Part shown: positions 41,601 to 53,600 of the stretch, piece by piece | Layout: the number at the start of each line of letters is the position of its first letter | Numbering within the stretch: position 1 is the stretch's first letter | DNA from: Liolophura sinensis | Taxonomy: Eukaryota > Mollusca > Polyplacophora > Chitonida > Chitonidae | Direction of reading: 5' to 3' | Length of the DNA stretch: 64,000 nt | Assembly: GCF_032854445.1 (NCBI RefSeq) | Contig: NC_088304.1 | Coordinates: forward strand, 24,937,704 to 25,001,703 | The notes under the pieces: generated by a model | What the model saw: only the letters and a program-made list of their open reading frames with translations | What the model was told of the DNA's origin: nothing | The model's database searches: none | Translations under genes and position numbers: made by a program

Positions 41601-44600
41601 GTAGAGTTACTGCTATGGTCTGTGGATATGGTGTCTAATGCCACGAGTTCACCACTGGCACACTTGTAGCACACTTGTAGCATTCCATTATTATTCCATC
41701 AGCTATTATCTGCCAGAGGTGTAGAGTTACTGCTATGGTCTGTGGATATGGTGTCTAATGCCACTTGCTCCCCACTAGCACACATGTAGCACACTTGTAG
41801 CAGACTTCTAGCATTCCATTATTATTCCATCAGCTATTATCTGCCATAGGTGTAGAGTTACTACTATGGTCTGTGGATATGGTGTCTAATGTCGCTAGCT
41901 CACCACCAACACACTTGTAGCATTCCATTATTATTCCATCAGCTATTATCAAGATATAGGTACACTACCGACAAACTAGGCCAGTAGCTAACACACTGCC
42001 GTGATATCTGAGAAAACTTTTAGCCTGGCTTGTAGTGTATGTGTATTATTTAAACAGTGAAGGTAAATTCTACCTTGTAATCCTCACCAGCCTCATTTGT
42101 TGCTCCATTTTTTTCAATTTTCTCTGACTATGCAGATCAAAGAAGAAACAAAGAAAACAGCTGAGTCATCAACAGCTACCACACAAGCTCCCCTGGGGGA
42201 TAATGGTAAGTCACCTTCTTTGCTTTCAATAAGTTTGTTTTCCATTTTTGTGATTATATTTGTGTTATGATCCGGTTGCATGAAATTCATCAGAGAAACA
42301 AATTCCAGCTGCAAATCAATGTGAAACAACGAGAAACTTATATATTTTACAGATTTGCTTCCATGACAGTATCTCAACATTGTATCAGTTTTATTTCAGT
42401 TTTGAGCATTGTTTGCAATGGTTAAAGTTGTTCACACACAGTATTTTCAGCCTAATAGTTTTTGTAGTTCAGTCCTATTCAAGTTATTAAAGGTTGTGTT
42501 TTGGCTGCTGTTAATTTGCTTGTTGTTGCCATGTTACCATATTTGGCTGCTGTTAATTTTCTTTTTGTTGCCATGGTTACCATAATTGGCTGTTGTTGAA
42601 TGTTGTTGTTGCTGGTGTTGTTATGTCTTACTAACCCATGGTTGTTGTAGTTGCATCTCTGCCTGAAACTAAACAACAATCTGCTGATGAGGCAAAAGAG
42701 GATGCGGTTGCAGCAGAAAATCACTTTACTCCTCCTCAGCAAAATGATGAAATGGATGAAAAGCCAGAGGCAAAAGTTGAGACCGTTATAGGCTCGGACA
42801 CTGACCAGATTGACCTGAAAGACAATGAAAACGATGCATCGCTGAAGTTACAAATGCACAGAAAAATGGAGTGACGGAGAAGGAGCTTGGTGAAAACAAA
42901 GAATCTGTAGTAGATAATGAGTCTGAAGATGAAACACCCAGTGTAGAGAATGAAGTTAGTAAAGACAAGGAGCCTGATGTAGTTGATGAAGAACCTATTC
43001 CAGCTGATAAAGAACCTTGTGAAGACAAAGAACCCGATTTAGTTGATAAGGATCATAGTGAAGATAAAAGATCCCAATTCAGATTCTAAGGAACCTAGTG
43101 AAGACAAGGAACCTATTTCAGGTGATAAAGAACCTAGCAAGAACAAAGAACCCTAGCAAGAACAAAGAACCTAATTTAAATAAGGAACCCAGTGAGAACA
43201 AAGAGTCTAAAGTTGACAATGACCCAGAAGCTGCTGAAGACAAAGATCCCACTACAGACACTAAAATAGAGACAGACCCTAGTGCTGATGACACAGATGT
43301 AGTTACTGAAGACTCGACTGTTGTTTCTAATGAGCTAATTGTTGGGTCTGGAGGAAGGGAGACAACCCTTACAGAGAATGTGGATGTCGCTGAAAACGCA
43401 GAAAGCGCTTGTGAGAGTAAGATTGAGAATTTATACATTTCATCCCAGAGTACAGCTCAGGACTCTTGAGTTGAACAGATGCCTTGTTTGCATTGTTATA
43501 GCATCTTGAGTGTTTTTTGGATATACTTTTTATGGAATTATTCCTCCCGTTTCTTTGTTTTGTATCTGTGTTGTGTAAAGATAAACAAATGTTCACTTCC
43601 TTTGTTTGATGTTTTAAATTAATTTATCTAGAGACAACTTATAATAATTTATGGAGTGATTAAAAAAATGATGTAAAAAATGCAAAATGTATTTTCATAA
43701 ATTTAAAAAATCATACTCTTTCATGATTATACAGGTAAAATGTATAAATATTTTACACTACTAGTATATAAATTATGATTTGATTCTAGTGTACATGTGT
43801 TTTACCAAAACATCAAATCTTACTCTGGGCATTCTGGTTTCCTCCCCCCAATAAATTTGGTTGTCATCATATCAGGAGAAAATTCTTGAGCTTGATGCTC
43901 AACACCAAACAATCAATCAATCAGTCAGTCCACAAAGCATCTGAGGTTTAAGGATAGTTTGTAAATTTTGAAGGATTACCTGTTCCAGCAACAGAAGCTG
44001 TGGCACCACAAATGATGCAGAAAAGAAAGGCGAGTCTGTTTGACGCTACGGTCCACTCCAGCCATGCTCATGGGGCTCTGGCGGGGAGTGTACACGTTCC
44101 TGATTCCATCCCTGAGGCCGTTGAGGAGGGGGTAGATGAGGATGCCAAGCCATCTCAGTCAAACACAGGTGCTGGTAGTGTGTCATTTGCTGATGGAACG
44201 GTGTATGAACGAGAGAAACTGGTAAGTTTCTCACACTGTTCTCAAAAAATGGTTTCATTTATGACACGAATGATGAGCCGCAGATCCAATGACGGCAAGG
44301 TTAAAATATATTCAACCCTTCTAAAGATTCTGACTACACAAACTTCTTCAAACATGGTGCTTTTAAATAGAAATCAATTGCTTTTGCATTATATATATAT
44401 GCAAATTATTATAAATAATGCAAATGTTGTGACAAAAATTTGCAGGTGATTGGTCAGAACTGGAATCACAAGTAGTTTGACATGATTTACTCTTTAGTAA
44501 ATTTTCCATGAACCCAAGCTCAAAGTTTTGTTTGTCTTTGTCCTGCAGGCCTGAGCATCACATCCTGCAGCCAGTCACAGGCCTCTGCATTTGACGAGTG

Positions 44601-47600
44601 CTCCCTGAATGTTTCCCAGTTCGTCCAGCTGACCGAAACTTTCCTCAACGAGCGACCTCCGAAGGATCTCTTTGAGCTTCTCACTAAGTATCTGAAGGAG
44701 CAGTATATGGAAACAGAGGAGGAGAAACTGAAAAGACTTGTCAAGGTGGGTTGATGGCAGTTTTCAAAGTTTATTTAGCTTACCTTTGTGGCGTGTTATC
44801 ATAGGTGGGATATGGGCAATGTACATAAACTCTATCCATTGAGCTACCTTGGATTTCTTGTAGTGGGGTTCATACAAAGCCTTGAAAACCTCAAAAATTA
44901 GGATTTCTTTTTGCTGGGCATGAAAAACCCTTGAAATTCAGACTACAGACCAGTCCTAATGTGACATTCTCTTGAGGAAAATTTTCCAAAATAGTTAAAC
45001 CAAAGTTTTATGAAAACATGTCTCTGTTACCTTTCCTTGTCAAGTTTTGGTGTCTTCTGCGATTTGCTGTCTGATGAATGTCACCCTTATATACATATAC
45101 CTTTTCATTTGTGTTTTATTTGACATTCTCCTCTGAACAGGCCCGCCAGGAAGCCATCTCTGCCAAGAGAAAGCTTATGATTAACGACCTGTTTGAGAAG
45201 TGGGACAATGATGGGTCAGGCTATCTGGACCAGGATGAGGTGGAGTCTGTCATGCTCCTGTACAAGGATGGTCAGGAGGCTGAGGCTATTCACATAGGTA
45301 AAGTCAGGCAGACATCAGGTGTAAACTCATCATTAAAAATTAGAGTGAGACTATCTAGACAAGGGCTCAGTTTCACAAAGATGTCGTACATGGACAATAA
45401 TCGCACGCATAGGACAATGGTACGGTAATAGTAATGCACAAAATATCACACGACAAGTGTACAATAAAAAAATGTTGTACACCACTTTGTAAAATGTGAA
45501 AGTGGGCCCAGGATAAGATGGAGTCTATCATGCTCCTATCAGGAGAAAGTACGATCAGGAGACAGAGGCTATTCAAATAGGTAAAGTCAGGCAGACATTA
45601 GGTGTAATCTCATCATTACAAAGTAGGGTGAGGCCATCAGGACCAGGATGAGGTGGAGTCTGTCATGCTCCTGTACAAGGACGGTCAGGAGACAGAGGCT
45701 ATTCACATAGGTAAAGTCAGGCAGACATTAGGTGTAATCTCATCATTACAAATTAGGGTGAGGCCATCAGGACCAGGATGAGGTGGAGTCTGTCATGCTT
45801 CTGTACAAGGACGGTCAGGAGACAGAGGCTATTCACATAGGTAAAAGTCAGGCAGACATTAGTTGTAAGCTAAGCATTACAAAGTAGGGTGAGGCCATCA
45901 GGACCAGGATGAGGTGGAGTCTGTCTTGCTATTGTACAAGGAAGGTCAGGAGACAGAGGCTATTTACATAGGTAAATTCAGGCAGACATTAGGTGTAAGC
46001 TAAGCATTACAAAGTAGGGTGAGGCTATCAGGACCAGGATGAGGTGGAGTCTGTCATGCTCCTGGACAAGTACGGTCAGGAGACAGAGGCTATTCACATA
46101 GGTAAAGTCAGGCAGACATTAGGTGTAATCTCATCATTACAAATTAGGGTGAGGCCATCAGGACCAGGATGAGGTGGAGTCTGTCATGCTTCTGTACAAG
46201 GAAGGTCAGGAGACAGAGGCTATTTACATAGGTGAAGTCAGGCAGACATTAGGTGTAAGCTATGCATAACAGAGTACTGTAGCGTGAGGCTCTCAGGACT
46301 AGGATGAGATAGAGTCAAGCTGACCTGTTCCTATTGGATCCATATGCTAATGTATTTCTAAAATCACTTGCTGTAGGAGGGTCATTTGTCCTACAAAGCT
46401 TTTCTTGGTTACCTCACAAATGTATAAGTTTAAGTGTAATGTTGAAGAATGCTTTGGATTGTCTGGCTGTTGAACTGTTGAGATACTCACAAATCTTATG
46501 AAGTGTTACTGGAAACCACTGGAATCTTTATTCCCTATATAACATCTGAATGTTTACAGACCTGCCACATGTTTTTGTAGCTTTGTCAACCTTTTGATTC
46601 ATGAAAAGTAGAGATATATTTTGTTGATTTTCCACCTGCTTGTAGCCATTCAAANNNNNNNNNNNNNNNNNNNNNNNNNNNNNNNNNNNNNNNNNNNNNN
46701 NNNNNNNNNNNNNNNNNNNNNNNNNNNNNNNNNNNNNNNNNNNNNNNNNNNNNNNNNNNNNNNNNNNNNNNNNNNNNNNNNNNNNNNNNNNNNNNNNNNN
46801 NNNNNNNNNNNNNNNNNNNNNNNNNNNNNNNNNNNNNNNNNNNNNNNNNNNNNNTTCAAATGATCACAGTTAACTGATCTCAACTGATCTCAAATCTCTA
46901 TCCTTCAGCATGTGACCGTCTTAAACTGCACTCAGAGTATGTTGACGTTCGGCTCAGTAAGCGAGAGTTCCGTGATTTGCTGGAGATGATCGTGGAAGAC
47001 ATGCCCGGCCCAGACAATTTTGATAACTTTGTGGAGTTCCTGACAAACCGCGTGGAGGTAATTAAGATATACATAAAATTAATGACATCAAACGTGATCC
47101 AGTATTTGAGCAGATTCTTTGATACTCAGTTGAACAAAGCCGATTTTTTGTTTCTTTACGCTGGAGTTTTTCTTCGTCTCTGTGGATTATGTCCCAGAAT
47201 ATGAGATGCATATCTATATGTGTTTATATATGTCAGGATATATATATGTGAAGAAACTTTTGCCTGCTGACAGATTTAGAAGAACACTAAATTTTTCCTG
47301 ATGTAACATACATAACACATGGCTTTTCAAGTGAAAAAGAATGGTAATTCTGATACTGTTTTTGTATATGTGGCTGCAGATCTAAAAAACAAAAAGAAAA
47401 TCGGCCTTCGTCGTCAATTTCTCCTCAGTTATCACGCAGTTATTGTTATTGTTTTCATGACCTCACCTTCCGCTGCGTTTCTGTATTTGACAGAGAAGTT
47501 TTGCGGAGAGAATTCGGGGTGAAGCTCGTAAGAAGTGGCTGCAGCAGATTGTGACTGCTGGAGAGACGGGAGGGTCCAGTATGGAGCCTATCTACAAGGC

Positions 47601-50600
47601 AGTCTTCCAGGCTCTCTATAAGGTAAGCTCCCAGCTTTCACCCAAAAGGGGCTACGGTGTCAGTATGGAATTTACTTACAGGGCCCTCTTCCAGGCTGTC
47701 TATAGGTAAGGTCCCAGCCTCCTTAAGGGGCCTCAATGTCAGTGTGGAACCTATTTACAGGGCCTTACAGGCTCTCTATAGGTAAGGTCCCAGCCTCCTT
47801 AAGGGGCCTCAGTGTCAGTATGGAACCTATTTATAGGGCCATCTTCCAGGCTCTCTATAAGATAAGGTCCCAACCTTCACCCTTAAAGGGGCTTTTGTGA
47901 CTGTATGGAGCCTATCTACAGCACTGTCTTCCAGGCTGTCTATAGGTAAGGTACCAGCCTCCTTAAGGGGCCTCAATGTCAGTGTGGAACCTATTTACAG
48001 GGCCATCTTCCAGGCTGTCTATAGGTAAGGTCCCAGCCTCCTTAAGGGGCCTCAGTGTCAGTATGGAACCTATTTATAGGGCCATCTTCCAGGCTCTCTA
48101 TAAGATAAGGTCCCAACCTTCACCCTTAAAGGGGTTTCAGTGACTGTATGGAGCCTGTCTACAGCACTGTCTTCCAGGCTCTCTATAGGTAAGGTACCAG
48201 CCTCCTTAAGGGGCCTCAGCGTCAGTATGGAACCTGTCTACAGCACTGTCTTCCAGGCTCTCTATAGGTAAGGTACCAGCCTCCTTAAGGGGCCTCAGTG
48301 TCAGTATGGAACCTGTTTACAGGGCCGTCTTACAGGCTCTCTATAAGGTAAGGTCACTGCCTCCACCAGTTGAAAGCGGCGACAGTGGCAGTAAGGGGCT
48401 GACAGTGGTAGACTGGTTTTACCTGCGGTAAGCTGACTTTGAATTTGAACTCATTTCTGGAACTTAGTCTCTCAAAATAGCTGCGTCATTGAAGATTAGG
48501 TAAAATAAAACTAAAACCCTCCATAGTCTAGTAATCTAGTGAAGTTGCAAAATTTCATTTTCCTTTATTAATTTATAATTTGTCCGGTAATGAGCAAGGT
48601 TTGTCAATGTCCTCAGGGATTAAATGTGTCTCCTTGTCTTCCCATCCTATATAAATGCCAAATAGATATTACATAAAACTGCACCAAAATCAAGAAACCA
48701 GGGCCCGGTTGTTCAAAACTGTCTTAATTGATTTAATATGAGATTGAACTTTAATCCATGTCTTCAATTTTGTACTTAGCCCAAAACAATTGTGTAACAG
48801 TATATTAAATATTAGCTAAGTCTTCTGCTAGCTTATGTCACCAATGTTTTCGTAGCATGTTTGAAAATATGATGGGAAAATTTGCAGGACGCCGAATCCC
48901 ACGGTGGCGGGAAAAGGATTAGTGCTAACATTGCCATGTTGGAGAAGAATACCACTCAGCCTAGCCGTGGAGATGTAGCACTACGCTACGTAGCGTGTAC
49001 ACCCGAAGATGCAGAGTTTGTCCTTGGGAAAATGCTCTACAAAGATATGCCTGGTGTGAGGTGAGTTGTCTGTGTGTTGCACTCACACAAAGTGTTTTGA
49101 TGCAAACAGAACAAGCTGACAAGTTAATATGAATTTTGCTTTATTAATTAAGAATGTTCAAGCATTGAAAATGAAAGTTTAATGCCAATAGTGTGTTCTG
49201 ATGAAAGATGCTTTTATATAAATCTCATTTTCAGTTTTGCTGCGGTTGAAACTGGGAAACCCATCCATGTACCACGTGTCAGTAACCATGGCAACATTCA
49301 GTTTTGGAATCCTGAGCGCACGGCAAGTATTCTATTTTTAGCTTACATGAGTGACAAGGAAGAAATCAGTTTCTATGCCACAGTTTACACTTTAGTCTTT
49401 TTAAATATGCCTGAACCATAGATGTATTGTTTTAGTGAAAGTTAATTTAATATCGCAAGGTCAGAAGTCCTTTCATTGTTATTAGTAATGCAGGCATTGG
49501 TACTGTTTATCAATCTCTGTCACATGCAAGCTATTGTTTTCCCTTTCTGGCATGATTTCCCCTTTTTGGCATGATATCCCCTTTCTGGCATGATATTCCC
49601 TTTCTGATGACATGATAGGCCTCCGTGGCTCAGTTGGTTAGTGCGCTAGCGCAGCGTAATGACCCAGGAGTCTCTCACCAATGCGGTCGCTGTGAGTTCA
49701 AATCCAGCTCATGCTGGCTTCCTCACCGGCCATACGTGGGAAGGTCTGCCAGCAACCTGCGGATGGTCGTGGGTTTCCCCCGGGCTGTGCCCGGTTTCCA
49801 CCCACCATAATGCTGGCCGCCGTCGTATAAGTGAAATATTCTTGAGTATGGCGTAAAACACCAATCAAATAAATAAATAAAATTCTGATGACATGATATT
49901 CCCTTTCTGATGACATGATACCCCCTCTCTGACATGATACCCCCTCTCTGACATGATACCCCCTCTCTGATGACATGATATCCCTTTCTGATGACATGAT
50001 ATCCCTTTTCTGACATGATATCCCCTTTCTGACATGATATCCCCATCCCCTTTCTGACATGATATTTCTTTTCTGAAGTGAGAAGTGAGAATACTACTTT
50101 GTTGATTGGAAACTGGGAACAGCCCAGAGAATTATTATCCCTTTGTCAGGTACATGTACATGTACATGCACTTGTGACTTCAGACTGTAGTTGAACATCT
50201 AACATTGCGATGCATTAGCCAGATAACGCCCCCTGAGAGTAACAGTTGACAAACCTATCTATTACATACCAACAAATTCACAATTCATTCAAATTTTACA
50301 CTTAATTTCTGTATTTCTATTTAAACAGTTTTATTTAAGTTTATGTCCTTTTTGTTTTTGCAGGTGAAGGAAGGTTCGTTTATTGTGGTCCCACTGAAGG
50401 ATCGGCGGAAGCGTGTGTTTGGGCTGATGGGAATAGACACACTGACTGACCCACACAGCAAAGCCATCTTTATCACTCACGAGATTCAGTTCTTCCAGGT
50501 GCGAACTTACCGATGAAAGCGATAAAAAGAAAAAGCATTTAATGTTCAAAATAGCCCATCGTCTGTAAAGTCAGTTAAACTGCAATGGAAGGGATATTAA

Positions 50601-53600
50601 AGAATTAAACTGTAAATAAACGGCACACTGAAGAAATTTTGGAAAAAAATTTTTTGTAATACATTAGTAAAATGGTCAAGTGTTTATATAGCCTTTGGTT
50701 GTCTGAGTTTTATGAATGAACTGCTGTAAGCCAGTTAAAATTGTTGACAAAAGAGGATGACCAATTTTTACCCCACTCACTTTATCGTATGATCTGGGTG
50801 GCTTTAATGAGATGAATATGCAGGCATTACATTTTAGTTATTTGAAGAAAAAAAAAAAGGGAACAGTGTTTAGGTGTGCATACAGCTAGGGAAATTTTCT
50901 TAGCTCAGCCATTTTGTTCTTTATAACAGAGTAAGACGCACATGATTTATGTGGACTGTTGTCTGAGCATGTTGTATCCAATAGCTGCTGTGGAGCAAGA
51001 AATATGTTGGTATGGTGATGGGAAATGTTCTAAAGCTCTGACACGTAGATCTACTTAACAACTCTGACTGTCTCACAGATTTGCACGATGACTTTCAGTT
51101 TAAAATTATTTCAATCAGTTTTGAATTTGTGCATTTCTACATACATGTTTTTTATAGTCATGACTAGAGCCAGATATTGAGCACTTTAATTCTAACCCTA
51201 GAAAAAATGACACAATGTATGGAACATAAATTTCAGCATATGATATCCATTTACCTCTTTTCCTGTGTAGGGTGTAGCTAAAGCCTTCAGCATTGCCTAT
51301 CACCATGTAGACATCCGTAAAAAGCTGCTGAGAATCACGGAGAGCGCCATCTCATGGATCTACCGACGCAGTCCTCACATGAATGAAATAACGATGTACC
51401 TGGTGGAGCCTGACGGGAAAGAGTTTGATTACGTACTGCGGAAGATGATGACAACAGACCCGAAGGGGGCCCCACACACATTTGAACCTCCACCTAAACT
51501 GGAGCGTAAAGACAATCTCTTCAGGTGAGTTCTGCACTTAACTTTGATCTCAACTATTAACAGTGTACTAAAGTCAAGGAGCCGTTTTGAGCACACATTA
51601 CACACTTGGATCTTAGCTGGGATAAACAAAGGCATGCGTCCCTATGCTAAAGCATTGTAACAATTAAAAGTTCACACTCAGTCCAGCATACTCTCTACCA
51701 TTTGTTTGAATTTCTGAGACACCTGAAACTTCAAACATAGTGTTTAACCAAAGACAAAAGAATGAACGTACCTGAATATTGGTCTGACGCCAAAGTTGTA
51801 GCATAGACACAAATGACCATGTGTTTTTGTTGTCCCACATATAAGCTGTTTTGCTCATGCGTAGTAAACCTGCGGATGGCCGTGGGTTTCCGCCGGGCTC
51901 TGCCTAGTTTCCTCCCACCATAATGCTGGCCGCCGTCGTATAAGTGAAATATTCTTGAGTATGACGTAAAGCACCAATCAAATAAATAAATAAATCATGC
52001 ATAGTAATGTGTACTTGAAACTGCTAGTTGGGTAGTTATCTCCCCTTGAGTGCTTATTGTCCGTATTATTGTCTATGGCTTGACAGGTTTTTTGTAGAAT
52101 TAAATCAACCATTGTTTAACTAGTTAAATGATCATTATTGGGAGACTCGGGGACAAGCTACACAAATGGTCCAAATGACAGCAGAATGCATCGTTTTCTT
52201 CTGTGACATTGCAGTGCATGTCTACTTCATATATGTTTTATGAGCACACATACACTGTAATTGTGATGCAATGGAGGAAAGAACGAATGAGTTCACAGCT
52301 TTGGACCATCTTGATAAAAGCGGGAAAGAGTTTTACGAGTCCCCCAATCAGTGTATGACAAGTGTGAACTGTGTGGATGTCTGGTGGTCACCATAGTCAG
52401 CCTGTTAGTGTGCACAGCTGGATTTCTGGCATGTTAGTGATTTCCTTAGTTAGTGAAGTAAAGCTTGTCCTGAGGAGGTTTATGGAGTAAGAAGTAAATG
52501 TTACTCTGTAAATTTTCTAGTAGACATTGGAATAAATTTCTGGGGATAACATCTGAACAAGCAAAGTTTTTGCTTTTGTATTTGTCATTAACCTTTTATA
52601 TTAGCCCATCCATACTTGCATGTCAGGAGTTATCCCTCTTGGTGCACTCAAGGGGAGATAATTTGATAATTTTAGGCAGCTGTGCACAGAGTATTTGGAA
52701 ACGTTCGCAGTTACGTTATGTTTTACTGCTTTTCTGTTCTGAAGACCAATAATATGAATAACTGGAAGGAAATGTGGAATAACAAGGATGGTTATTGTCA
52801 ATGGTGTGAGTTTTCAGAGAATGTTTATGCTGTTTAAATTCACCTCAATCCATTCACATGTTTGCATTGAACACCTGTAGTTCACAACAACTGGTTGTTT
52901 ATTGTATGTAATTCAGACTTGTTCTTGATCACTCATTTTTTACAGTACAATTATTGTAGGCAGGTATCTGTATCCTGGCTTAGGGTAGCAGAGCTTATCG
53001 TTAGCGATCACAACTACTCTTAAACTAATGACTGTTCATCGTCATATAACTAAAAATTAAGTACAAGCATGCATGCATACATACTATTCTGAAATGGCTA
53101 AGTTTTCTGATAGGGGCATCTTGGAGTTCTCAGAGTCAGGGTATTTATCCTTACCCTGGATGCCTCCACTGTTTGATCAGGGAATAAATAATACTGATAG
53201 AATTAAAATGATTTTTACCCTAGATTAGCTGATCTTTAGCTGTATACGTACGTGTTCTTTTTCTTTGACCATTCTGAGACATGTGCACATGTAATATTAC
53301 AGTAGTTGTTAAACACAGCCACTGTTTTCACTGTCACTGCTTTATATACATCACAGGTGATAGGAATGTAGCAAGTCTTGTTTTCTGTGAAGTGTGTGCC
53401 AACCTGTGAATACCCACTCCTTTATTTGGCATGTCACAGTTTTTGTCCATTTCTTTTGGGTTTTTTTTTTTAACATTTTATATGTTATTAGAAAGTGTCA
53501 AAGCTTATACCTATACAATGCAGTCTACATATTGCATGAGAATTGCAGTGTCTTCAGTGTAGCTCTTAACAAATCGGTAAACTCTCAGTCAGCTTCTCTG

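Noticed and set aside
43098-43469. Separate small gene of 123 codons
   Set aside because: It is the frameshifted continuation of EFCAB5-like exon 8, with the same KEP repeats.
44222-44548. A 7-base or 26-base micro-exon between exons 9 and 10
   Set aside because: Donors are poor and phase or stops do not work for the longer version; the acceptor at 44580 explains the phase more simply.
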